A stretch of 64,000 nt of DNA from Guyanagaster necrorhizus (lineage: Eukaryota; Basidiomycota; Agaricomycetes; Agaricales; Physalacriaceae), in NCBI RefSeq assembly GCF_019112545.1, contig NW_025064886.1, positions 39,857 to 103,856 of the forward strand, in the 5' to 3' direction. The notes beneath the pieces are model-generated. The model saw nothing but the letters and a program-made list of their open reading frames with translations. It was not told where the DNA came from and made no database searches. This document shows positions 11,446 through 22,999 of this stretch, piece after piece. A program made the translations under genes and the position numbers. Numbering within the stretch: the first letter of the stretch is position 1; each line of letters opens with the position of its first letter.

Positions 11446-13962
11446 ATGAACTTCAATCTCACTATCAATTCCCATGAAATCACTCTCACCATTCTCAGAT
11501 CTGTATTGGCTGAAATAGTCAGAAACTATCAGCCATCATCACAGAATGTCCCCATCCATCATCTCTTTCCAAACCTCTCTCTCCTAATCAGAAACCCCTC
11601 TCAGCCTGAATCAGAGCCTCAAAGTAGGCCTGACAACATGGATAAAAAGGATCCTCAAAGAGAAGAACCTTAGAAACCCACCCATCTCCTGACCTCTGAC
11701 TCCAAACTTCTCAATGAGCTGGTGGAAGAGGAGAAGGCCAAGCTCAGCCAGCAGTGGAGAGATGAGCTCAATGAGCAGCATCAATAGCTGGCTGGAATCA
11801 GCCAACCAGATGGATGGAGCTCTGCCCTAAGAGCCTAGAGACACCACAAGTGGGCTCCAGACACTGAATGGAACAAAGACCCAGCTGATGACCCCTATGT
11901 CTATGATCAATGGGAAAATTCAGAGTGGAACAATATCAGCATCAGATGGAGCACTGCCTTAAGAGTCTGAGGACACTATGAGTGGGTCCCAGGCACTAAG
12001 TGGAATGAGGATCCCACAGATGATCCTTATACCTCTAACTGATGGGAAGATCCAGAACAGAACAATACCAGAGGAAATGAGGCAAGTACTGAATGGGGCC
12101 TATCTCCAACTGATTCAGACAGATCACCAAGAGGCTAAAAATGGCCCCCAGACACCAAATAAGATGAGGACCCTGCAGATGACTCTTATTTCTACAACTG
12201 GTGGAATGATCTCAGCAGCAACATCACTGAAGATGACACAGATAGTATCAGCTACCTGTCTGATAAAAGTTCTATCTCCAAAAGGAATGGAATTTAGCAA
12301 CCACGAAGGATCCAGATCAGTAACCAGGCTCTCTGACAGTTTTTATATAGGTGGCTCATCATTCTATTCCTTAACTCTGACTTCTATAATGATTTTCAAC
12401 AGTACATCAAGAAGATCAACAGAGAAAAGGAGTGGCAGCAGAATGCTGAGAATGAATGAGCCTAGAACTCCTCATCTTAGGACTTCTCTGACAAGGTTTA
12501 TTTCTCTTGGAATAGACAGGAAAGAAGACAGAGAAAGGAGAGACCCTTTCTTCCTAAGTAACCTGTGGCCTAAGTTGATAACCAAAGAAGAGTGGAGAAG
12601 GAGAGAAGCCAAATTGGGAAGAAAGGAAGAAACTCAGTGAGAACCTGGAGATCTGAGGCAGTCAGCACTAGAGATGCCCCTGATGTCACTATAAGAAGCC
12701 AGGACCCTGGCCACTGAGAAGTGACAATGAACAAGGAAATGATATCCAAACCTGTGGACTGGCAGAGAGAGCAGACTATTAGAGGCCTAGCCTCCATCTG
12801 ATAAAGCAAGTGAGAGTGGAGCCAGGAAGGACCTGATCTGGAATGACCCAGAGATGGTCCAACTTGGGTTCACCATTTGGAACAGAGTAATAGTTCAAAA
12901 AGAGGAGCCACTATAGAGAAGTCCAGTTGTAGATGATAATTTGCTCCACTTATTCCCCAGACTGCCACAGGAGTGGCAACAACCTCCATTCTCTGACTGG
13001 CCCAATCTGATGGATGCACTACCCCATGATATAGCAATCCTCCAATGCTGCCCTGACCTCTTATGGAAACCCCATCCCTTCAAGGGAGCATCTGATGACA
13101 TTGACCAATTCCTTGTAGACTGCAAACAATACTTTGAGATCTATATTGGATACTTAGGAACTGACATGAACAAGATTATCTTCACCATCTTCTATCTCAA
13201 GAAGAAGACAAAGACCTGATGGATTCTTATTTCTCCAAACTTCTGATCATCGACTCAGGAGCACTACTGATATCCTTCATGGCCAGTGTTTAAACAAATG
13301 CTTTATGACAAATTCATTGATCTGATGGTATAAGAAGTACACAAACAGAATATCAAAGAATATAAAATAGCTGATAAAGCAGCCATGAACTATTTCAATG
13401 AGCTAGAATGACTGGCTAAGCTTGCCAGAATTTGAGACAACACTGCAAATAACAGCAGGATGATCAAGGCCCTCAAATAAGAGATCCCCTCCTCTTACAT
13501 CACAATGATCTCTGTGATCAGCATTAAAGCTCTGATGCTGATTGGCTATAATGAGTGAAAGGAAAGGATCATCAAAATATACAAGGAGTGACAAAGACAG
13601 AAAGTGGAGTCATCAACTCTTTAAGACTATACCAAGAAACTGACACTGCCAACCCTGAATAAATCATCAGGGACAACTGCTGAAAAATCATCAGAACCCT
13701 CTATGGCCCTTGCCTATAGAATGCAGAAGACTGAGACCAGAACAATCTACACCAGGACTGAAAAGCTGATGGACATAGATCAGATAAAGAAGGAAGGCAA
13801 GTGCTTTAACTGTGGCCAGAAGGGCCATATGGCCAAGAACTGCCCAAGGAAGAAGCAAACCTGAGAAGACATTCAGGCTCAGATCACTGAATTATAAAAG
13901 GAAGAAGAAGAACTTGGCATAGAAACCAAGGTTGAAGAAGTAAAAGATGGGGCTGACCAGTA
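11446..13962 (+). pseudogene. E1 gag (decayed)
   Basis: The start MNFNLTINSHEITLTIL is a shorter N-terminal variant lacking the hydrophobic core of other copies. Three in-frame Trp-rich repeats follow (11851-12220), then a charged region and a capsid-like part at ~13080-13600 (GASDDIDQFLVDCKQYF, DKAAMNYFNELE). A well-preserved CCHC knuckle, CFNCGQKGHMAKNC, lies at 13802-13843. At least one frame change separates the repeats from the knuckle, and several TGA/TAG stops are present. Gag would package element RNA in cytoplasmic particles. This copy retains more recognisable domains than the others. Confidence 0.8.
11851..12220 (+). repeat. Three Trp/Asp-rich tandem repeats inside E1 gag
   Basis: Three related segments start at Trp codons 11851, 11983 and 12142, spaced 132 and 159 nt apart, both multiples of three. 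Each encodes a variant of x-W-x-P-x-T-x-W-N-x-D-P-A-D-D-x-Y; the first reads WAPDTEWNKDPADDPY. The third has its second Trp turned into a stop. I did not see this array in the other gag copies here. Confidence 0.7.
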
Positions 13963-16856
13963 AGCAATTCTACTGGATCGGCCAAGGACTTTCACAGTGT
14001 GCAAACAATAGCCACTAGCTGGACTAACAAGATTTCTGCAGTTACTCTCATGTCTACTATATCAGTGCATTTGAATATACTCCAGTCTTCTATTCTGCAC
14101 ACCAAAGAATTGCCAAAAAAAAGAACTCAACTGCCTTCAGGCCAAACAGAGGCAGAGAGCCCCACTACTTGGCTCAAGCTATTTAACACTGAATAGACTT
14201 GGAGAGCCATCAAAGATGCCAAAGATGAAGCTATAACAAAAGCCATGCTTAAAAATTAGGTATACCAGACACAGGTTGAAGAAGTCATCAATGAAATGAT
14301 CAAAGAAATAAAAAGGAATGAATGATGTTGAGCCCTAGAATGACTGGACGAACTCTGAGAACCATGAAAGTTCATTCAACAGTCTAAAATACCTAGACAA
14401 GATCTACTCGTAAAAGCTCAGATCAAAACCCTCATATTCTGATCAACTCATGTGATGACAGCTCTAATCAACAGTAGCTGCACTGAGAGCTCGATCAATT
14501 ATATCTTTGTCAACAGGCATAGGCTGGCTCAATTACTAAATTTATCGAGTTATAATTAACCATCAGTGATCATTCAGAACAGATTGACCTAGCAGTCACC
14601 AATCTAGGCACAAAAAAAGTATTCCTTGGGCATGACTGGTTGATCAGGCACAATCCTTTAATCAACTGGAAAACCAGCAAAATAATCTTCACCCAGTACA
14701 AGTGCTAGAAACTCCCATTCGAGTTACTGGACTAAAACCCTGAGAATTGATGGAATAAGGAGATGGAAGATGAGAAAACCATTCTGGCCATCAACTTACA
14801 ATGTGAAATCCACATTTGTGCTGTCCACCATGCCAGTGATCTGGCTGCCAAGGCCAATGAGCACAAAGAGGAAAGAACCTTTGAAGAAATGGTGTCCAAA
14901 TGAGCATGTGACTTTAAAGACCTGTTTGAGAAGGAAAGCTTTAATGAGCTACCAGAACCAAAACTATGGGATTATGCAATTGAACTGATCCCAAATGCAA
15001 ATGCCAACTTGGACTGCAAGACCTATTCTCTTGGCAATAATAAGCAGCAAGAGCTCAACAAGTTCCTGGACAAGAACTTGTCTAGTGGGTGAATCTGGCC
15101 ATCTAAGTCTCTGATGGCTTCACTATTCTTCTTCATCAAAAAGAAAGATGGCAAACTCTGACCAGTCTAAGATTACCAGAAACTTAATGAGATGATGATC
15201 AAGAATCATTACCCCCTTCTATTGATCTCAGAACTAATGGACAAGCTCTGAGGCACTAAATATTACACCAAACTCAATGTCCAGTGGGGCTATAATAATG
15301 TCTACATCAAGGAAGAAGATGAATGGAAGGCTGCCTTCAGGATGAATTGGGGGTTGTTCAAGCCAACAGTCATATTCTTCAGACTCACCAATTCTCCAGC
15401 AACTTTCCAGTGGATGATGAACAACATCTTCAAGGATCTCATCTCCACTGAGAAAGTCACCATTTATCTTGATGACATTCTGATCATGTCAAAGACAAAG
15501 GAGGAGCATAGAAAGCTAGTATGACAAGTACTAGCTCTTATGAGAAAGTACAAATTGTTTCTCAAAGTGGAGAAATGTGAATTTGAGGTACTTGAAACTG
15601 AATATCTTGGAGTCATAATCAGTGAAGGCAGCATCTGAATAGACCCCATCAAGATAGCCAGAGTAGCAGAATGGCCAGAATCAGTCAAAAAGAAGGAGTT
15701 GCAGTCATTCCTCAGATTCACAAACTTTTACTGGTGCTTTATTCATGACTACAGCAAAATCATGCAACTAATGACACAGCTGACTGGCAATGCTCCCTAG
15801 ATCTGAAGACCCTCTCAACAAACTGCCTTCAATAACCTCAAATGGCAACTAGCTAAGGATGTCATGCTTGCCATCCCCACTCAAAAAGGGAGGTTCCAAG
15901 TTGAGGCCAACTCTAGTGAAGGAGCCATTGGGGCCATACTTTCTTAGAAACAGGAGGGAAAGTGGTGCCTGGTTGCATTTCTCTCCAAAGTGCTTACTAT
16001 CACTGAATGGAATTATGAGATCTATGACAAGGAGTTGCTTGCCATCATGCTAGCCCTGAAAGAATGGCAACACTATCTGATCGAAGCCATGGAAGTTTTT
16101 GAGATCTGGACAGATCATCAAAATCTCTGATACTTCTAACAGTCCCAGAAACTAAATCACTGACAAGCCAGATGGATCACTGAACTCAGCCAATACTAGT
16201 ACATGCTCCACCACAAAGTAGGCATAGCAAACAAAAAGGCTGATCTCCTTAGTTGAGAGGTGGATCATAATCAAGGGAGTATGGACAATTATAGAGTAAT
16301 ACTACTAAGGCCTGAACATTTCAGGGCTATGATGATGCCAACCAAAGAAGAGATCCATGATTGTATCAAAAGTGTGACCTGAGACAACCACAAATGGGAC
16401 CAACAAGTGGCCCCATCTTTTAACCATGAGCAGAGAATAATGAAGGAGGGAAGACTGATTTGATACAATGGGTGGATCTATATTCTCCAGGATCAAGAAC
16501 TACACAGTGAAATTATTGCTATCTGCCATGACCATGCAACTGCTAGCTATCTCAGCATTGCCAAAACCAAGAAGTTGATACTATAGGAGTACTGGTGGTC
16601 TAAAATAGGCAATGATATTACTGCATACATCAAAGCATGTGAAATCTACTAACAGAGCAAGTCATCAACACAGGCTCAGGCTGCACCACTCCACCTGAAT
16701 AAGGTTCTGTCATCACTATGGACCTACATTTCTATCGATATGATCACTGGACTTTCAGACTGCAGTGGCTATGATGCAATCCTCATCATAGTCGATTAAT
16801 TCTTAAAAGTGATTATTCTGATTATCTGCTCAATGGAATTGACCTCTGAAGAGTAG
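13963..16856 (+). pseudogene. E1 linker, protease, RT, RNase H and integrase N-half
   Basis: The order is linker motif FNTE..WRAIKDAKDEA (~14180), then protease ALINSSCTESSIN (~14460; catalytic Asp is Asn) with FLGHDWL (~14625). RT runs ~15115-15740 with FFFIKKKDGKL, GLFKPTVIFFRLTNSPATF and an intact YLDD at 15465-15476. RNase H is at ~15890-16250 ([18 protein letters not shown]). Integrase begins with the His-His part at ~16525 (CHDHATA) and the Cys pair at ~16640 (second Cys lost), then ISIDMITGL with the first catalytic Asp. It stops in frame at the D repeat (ELTSEE then TAG) and resumes at 2436 on the other strand. Confidence 0.85.
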
Positions 16857-18272
16857 TGATATGCAGGCTACATGTCCAGCCCTATAATTTGCAAATTCTG
16901 CATAACACACTAGAATATGCTAGTAACTGAGAATCATTAGCCAGTAGAGAACTATGGCTGAGGCTCTGAGCTGATAGTCATGCTAGTCACTAATACTAAG
17001 TCCAAAAGGGACTTTGTAAAATAACATGGCCTAAGGATAAAAATCCTAAGTCAGGTTTAAACTTAGAAAAGTTTGGCACCACACCTTGGAAAATACTAAG
17101 TCCAAGTTGAACTTAGAAATAGTACCTCAAATAGAGCCAATTCTACATGCCACTAAGATGAGTATATTCTAAGACAGCTAGGGGTATAATACCATAGCCA
17201 GTTGTGGAGTATTGAGTAGAGATAGCATCATCCAGAAGCAGTAAGAAGAGAGACCTAATGATCTGTGGCTAGCACTATGAGTTTTGACTCAAATGCCTAA
17301 GTCCAAATTTTCTAGGTATCAGATGACCTAAGGGACTTAGAATTGAGAGGAATAGAGTGGATAGAACTGGTTGACCAGGCCTGACCAGGTCTGATCAATT
17401 GAGCTACTAAGAATAACTCAGAGGATTAAAACTCTGAGTAGACAGAAAGGAGTTAGGTACCCACAGGCACTGTAGGCTTAAAATAAAGCTGTCTGATGGC
17501 CAGGCAGGTCTGGGCAAGCCTAGGGGGGTCCAGGAGTGCTGCCATTCTGGAATAATGGCATGATTCAGCTTTGAACAGGAGAAATATTATTTTAAATACT
17601 TTATTTATAGATTCTGTACCTGTTGTTGGTGTATAAAAGAAGGGAATGGGAGGGAAATAGCAAGCAAGCGACCCACCCCTGCATTCAGGCCTTCTAGCCC
17701 ACTGTAGCTAGTCCCTGGGACAACAGATTTTGAGTTCTGCTTTGACTTAGTGATTTATTTAAGTTGCTTTGTCACTTAGAGAGAGAATTAGATTGGAATA
17801 ATAACTATATTTTGGGTTTTGAATTAATTTGGGTTTCAAACTATAAGGGTTTCAGCATCAGAATACAAGTTCTTTGGTTTTGAGGACTGCTAGCCAGCCA
17901 AGAGTGCAGCTAGTCAAGCCTAAGTGCTTGATAGACTTAGTATTTGGGTTTTAGAGTTCATTGGGTTTTGGAATATTCTAAGTTGATTTGGAGTGCAATT
18001 TGACATTGATTCTAAGTCCTAATTATACTTAAACATTGCTATAAACTACTCTCACAAGTATTACATCTTTGAAAGCAAGATAGAGTTAAGTAACTGTCTT
18101 TATTGACTGTTTCTTTGATTTTACTTAAGACTGCAAGAGTGCTTCTATCATACTTGAAACAACTGACCTCAACTGTATTTGATGATTGTGTATTGAGTGG
18201 TTAGATGTTGGTGTTTGAGAGTTCATTCCTCATTCACTTCTCTTAGTCACTTAGCTGTTACCAAGCACATCA
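16857..18272 (+). mobile_element. Family D LTR-like repeat, copy 2
   Basis: Same 1416-bp length as copy 1, opposite orientation. Termini are TGATATGC and GCACATCA, with TATA box GTATAAAAG at ~17631 and an AATAAA-like signal. The left flank ends in GTAG (16853-16856) within integrase; the right flank is minus-strand protease DNA of a different copy. Identity with copy 1 looks near complete from the TATA side through ~17990, then drops to several percent difference in the last ~280 bp. Confidence 0.7.
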
Positions 18273-19190
18273 GTGAACTGCTCAAAGGTGTATTTCTCTT
18301 TGAAGATCAATAGCAAGGATAGTCTCTCTATCCTCCATCTCTTCATCCTACCAATCTTCTGGGTCTTCATCAGATAACTTGAATAGAATCTTTTAGCACT
18401 GGCATCTTGCAAATGTAATCTTCCTGGTCTTCCAGTTGATTAACAGATTATGACATATCAACCAGTCATGACCAAGGAAGACTTCTTTGGTCCTGAGATC
18501 TATTACAGCCAGATTGATTCATTTGGAGTAATCACCAATTGTGAGCCTGAGCTCAATGAATTTAATAATTAAACTGGCTTGGTTCTTGGTCTTGTCTGCA
18601 TTGTAGACTGAGGCAGGAGCCACAGTAGTTCTGGTGGAGAGTCCATATTGTTTAACAAAAGTTCAGTTGATCAAACTTTCTGTATATCCACTATCAAGTC
18701 GGGCTGACACCACATGTTTTGAGTGATTTGTCAGTATCTTGACTTGGGCTTTGATGAGGAGGTCTCACCCAGGCATCTTGGACTGTCAGATGAACTTCCA
18801 TGGTCCTCATAGTTCATCAAGCCATTTCAGAGCTTGGCATCTTTCTGCCTCTTTTATTCCTTTGATTGCTTCATCAATGACTTCTTTCACCCTTGTTTTG
18901 TGGATCCAATTTCAAAGTATGGCTTTTACTGCTTCTTCATTTTTGGCATCTTTGATAGCCTGCCACATCCATTCAGTGTTGAATGGTTTGAGCCATGTGA
19001 TAGGGTCCTCTGCCTCTGTTCAGCCTGTAGGCATTTGAGTTTCCTTCTGCAATTCTTTGATGTGCTTATTCATAACTCAGAGTATATTCAAATGTGTAAA
19101 TAAAGTAGGCATAGGCATAACTACAGAGATACTATTAGTCCAGCTAGCAGCTATGGTTTGCACACTGTAAAATTCTTTAGCCAGTTCAGT
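18273..19190 (-). pseudogene. Family A protease and gag-pro linker, copy E4
   Basis: The minus strand encodes an aspartic protease with an intact Asp-Ser-Gly motif (LDSGYTESLIN; DSG at plus 18687-18695), then LTIGDYS and FLGHDWLICHNLLINWKT, typical of Ty3 protease. Upstream on the minus strand is the WLKPFNTEW linker domain (~18960-19000). Everything beyond the protease C-terminus is missing because the D repeat abuts at 18272. Stops occur but this piece is comparatively well kept. Confidence 0.75.
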
Positions 19191-22100
19191 GGAATTGCTC
19201 ACTGGCTGGCTTCATCTTTTACTTTCTCTACTTTGGTCTCATTGCCAAGCTCCTTTTCTTCCTTTTGGAGATTGGCAATTTGCATTCTGATGTCTTTGTG
19301 TGTTCTCTTCTCCTTTGGACAATCCTTCACCATGTGGCTCTTCTGACTACAACTGAAGCACTTGCCTTCTTTCTTCATCTGGTCTATGTCCATTGGCTTC
19401 CCTTATCTCATATATGTGGTTCCAGTTCCTGTCTTCTGTATAACATAGGTGGGGGCTATTGAGGATCCTGATGTTTTTCCAGCAGTTGTCTCTGATGATT
19501 TAGAGTTATTCAGAATTGACAGAGTCAACTTCTTCAAATAGTCTTGCAGTGTCAATGATTCCACTTTCTGCCTTTGACACTCCTTGTACATTTTGATGAT
19601 TTATTTCTTCCACTCATCATATCCAACTGGCATCAGGGCTTTAATGCTGATTGCTGAAATCATTGTGATGTATAAGAAGGGGACCTCTCTCTTGAGGGCC
19701 TTGACCATGCAGCCATCATTGGCCATGTCATCTCAAATGCCAGTGAGTTTGGTGAGTCATTCCAGCTTGTCAAAATAGTCTGTGGCTGCCTTATTGCCCA
19801 TTTTATATTCCTTGATCTTTTGTTTATGTACTTCTTGCACTGCCAGATCAATAAATTTGTTATAGAGCATTTGTTTGAAGACAGGCCATGAGAGATATCG
19901 GTAGTGCTCCTGAGTCAATGATTGGAAGTTTGAGGAGATAAGAATCCACTATATCTTCATTTTCTCCTCAAGATAGGAGGCAGCAAAAACTACCTTATTT
20001 ATATCTCTAGGTAGCCTATGTAGACTTTGAAGTACTATTCACAGTCCATAAAGAATTAATCAATGTTGTCAGATGCCCTTTTAAAGAGGTGGGGTTTCTG
20101 CAAGAGATCTGAGCAGCACTGTAATACTGCTGCATCATTAGGTAGCATACCTATTGGGTTAGGCCAGTCTGAGAATGATGGTTGCCACCACTCTTGAGGT
20201 GGTCTGGGAAATGAGTGGAGTGAGTTGTCATCAGTGACTAGACTTCTCTGTGGTAGCTCCTCTTTTCAGACTATGACCTCATCCTGAATGGTGAACCTGA
20301 GTCATACTGCTTTAGGGTCATTCCTGATTGGTTCTTTTCTGGCACCACTTCCACCTGCTTTATCAGAGAGGGGCTGAGCCTCTAACATTCTACTTCTCTT
20401 GCCAGTCCATGGATTTCAGTATGAAGTCAGCAGATTACCAGACAGGACTTGGCTCTGGGATAGCTGAGTTGCCATGAAACAGGATGAGAGAGTGGAGTAT
20501 GAGAACATACTGCAGATAGACAGAGCTATATATATAGCTTGTTTTGGGGTGACTGAGGGTGTCTATAGCATTAGCTGTACTGATTCCAATATCTGATAAG
20601 CTGGTAGTCTCTGAATTTGGTCTTGAGAATGTCTCTTGTTGTATTGAATAGTAGCATAATCAGTTGCTGCATGTCTCAGAATTTCTGTTTTTTCATTAGA
20701 CATAGACTGTAAATATAATTGTCCCATCTGCGATACTATCCAAGTAGTATTGTACTATAAAAGGTTTATCCCATGCAGGCAGAATTCCTGATACTCCTGC
20801 ATCCTTGTCTCCTGTATTGCCTATCCCAATTCTTCTTTGTCAGTATCTTTTTGGAGCCCATAAGTGAGTTCTCTACCAGCACAAGGTGGATCACTGCTTT
20901 CAGTTTCCTCATCCCTCTTGTTCTCATCACCCTCCTCTTTCTCAAAGAGGGAACCACTGAGCAGATCATAGAAACTCTCCTTGCTCTGTTATGGTCATGC
21001 TGTCGATCCACTGTCCTGGCTGTGAACTGGGTCCAGCTATGGGGCTCAAAAAGTCTGAGGCATTGAGGTAAGTTAAAACTGGCTGACTCCTGATATTAGA
21101 GTCATACCTATTTTCTCCTGTTATTCTCATCACCTTCACTTGCTCATAATAGAGCTGGATGTTTTTTTGGTATCTATTATCAAGAAGCTGTCTAACCACT
21201 CAGCTGCTGAGGAACCCTCAAAGAGCATGGGCAGAGATGTGGACAGTCCCAGGTACTCATAGTCTATAGTGCCCAAGGATGAACTTGTCATCATCAAAGA
21301 TAGTGTCAGCACTGGGGGTTCTTTGGAGAGGGGGATATTGTGGGATTGAGAGGTGTTGAGAGGGTCCTGAGATATTGTTCTGGCTAGGAGAGAGGCTCCT
21401 ATCATTTCTCCTCCTGGCTTCATCTGCTGTGAGGACTTATGCATTTCTCCAGTAGAGCAGATCTCAGGAGTCAGAATCGGTGCTAGATTCCCTAAAGACC
21501 AAGGTCAAGAGTGAGTAGTCAGCTCAGACTAGTGCAAGTATAGATACAACCTTGGACCAGAGTCTACATCAGTTGGAGACATTAATCCTCTTTAGTCGAG
21601 CCCTTTTGATAGCCCACTATTTCTCTTGATGCTGGCAGTTATGCTCTACAGCTCTTCTTTTCTGGCCCTGGAGGATGAGTCACTCTTCAAGCTCACTGTA
21701 AGGTGGCTGAAGAATACTTCACTGCCTCTGTTCTTCTTGTCTGAGGGCCTCATCATAATTAAAGAGGATGTTAAGGTCTCAAGTGAGGAAGAGTTGGTGA
21801 ATGATTTCGTTTTTGTTTTTTCAGATCTGTCACTCATCACCAAGTCAGTCTGAGAGTGCTCTCCCCAACCCACTGCTGGTTCCAACTGAATAGTGGATGG
21901 AAGAGGCAGAGCTGTGAGACTGGCTTTGAGGTGTTGCACAGCAGGATCCTGCAGCCATTCTAGTGGGACTGAGGGAATCTCTGATACAGTTACTAATCTC
22001 AGGAGTTCGAGAGGTTCTGAAATGGTCAGAGAAGAGAGACTGCTGAAAGAAGTCCTCTGAGAGGTTCTCATTCTCATGGTTGGAGATGGGGGTTTGCTGT

Positions 22101-22483
22101 TAAGGGTTTTTGAACTCTGTGAGACAATCATTGCTGTTTCTGCTGGCTGGTCAAGAGAGGTATTGATGTCTTTCTTCTTCTTGATTATGTCTCTAATGCA
22201 AGCTGCTAGGTCCAGCTTCTAGTAAGAGGCTGATCAGAGGCTGGTGGAATGTTCATTGGGAGTCAGGAATGTCATAGAGAGACAGATCGGGGGTTATGTT
22301 TCAGAGGATCTATCATATGTATTGGAATTTGTTGTAGTGTTGGATTGCCCAGGTGGTAATTGAGTGATGTCTCCTGCCCAGCTGGATGATCACTAATAAG
22401 CCTAATAACATTCTGATGATAGAAGAAAAGAGTTTGAAGAACTCTCGATCAAAGTTCAAGTCTGATAGTATAACTAAGAGCAT
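19191..22483 (-). pseudogene. Family A gag, copy E4
   Basis: Reading leftward from 22483 the N-terminus is MLLVILSDLNFDREFF followed by the hydrophobic SSIIRMLLGLLVIIQ helix. A Ser/Thr/Pro-rich region follows, then a conserved block LLDNRYQKNIQLYYEQVKVM (~21120-21180) that is also present in copy E3. Next come the capsid-like region (~19650-20100) and a CCHC knuckle CFSCSQKSHMVKDC (plus 19319-19360). Stops and shifts interrupt it. The leader and a decayed PBS (AGCTTTAAGCTAA on plus, ~22528) connect it to the 5' LTR at 22541. Confidence 0.75.
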
Positions 22484-22540
22484 TCAGTTTCCTCCATGCT
22501 ATAGTGCATGAGAAAAAGGAAGAGAAAGCTTTAAGCTAAT

Positions 22541-22999
22541 TATTAGACTCAAGCATCACATAAACAAATACACATGATAAACAACCTAGTCTTCTTGCAC
22601 TTCAGGAGATCAGCTGAGTTTACTGATGCATATTCTGATTGATGTGTCACAAGGCCTAAAGAATCAGCTTGAGGGTAGAATGAGATGAATAAACTTTAGC
22701 TTGAAGCTGGGGATTACCAGTGAGAGTGAGTGATCTTAAATACTGTACAAGATCTGCTAATAATACTATGATTAATTGTATGTTTCTTGGTCCATTGTGC
22801 CTATTATCCTAGGGTGTTGTTATTGTACATAATAGGCTGATTGTGCATCATTGGGCAATGCTGTTGCATTAAAGGACAATGACAGACTCAGCTAGTTGTA
22901 GTAACTAAGCTTTGTCTTATGATCCTAAGTGCTCATTCTAGTGCTTTAACTAAGCATAAATAGGGGTTATCTGAGAAGAGAAACAGAAAAATCATAATA
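22541..22999 (-). mobile_element. Family A Ty3 LTR, 5' LTR of copy E4
   Basis: A 459-bp LTR in minus orientation; both terminal dinucleotides have suffered transitions (TATTA and CATAATA instead of TGTTA and CATAACA). It lies between E4 gag and a plus-strand copy that resumes at 23000 within the linker (ELPKKxxQ), so E4 was inserted into that copy. Confidence 0.8.

Noticed and set aside
11978..12640. 220-codon plus-strand open stretch
   Set aside because: At its start it is out of frame with the Trp-rich repeats and the MNFN start of E1 gag; I treat it as a shifted view of gag, though its later part may coincide with the real frame.
12895..13125. Minus-strand open frame opposite gag
   Set aside because: Antisense shadow of the capsid-like region, which is conserved on the plus strand in four copies.
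2437..18272. Inverted D copies as ends of one large composite transposon
   Set aside because: The segment between them consists of broken pieces of several elements, and D flanks match an inversion of pre-existing DNA better than a transposition.
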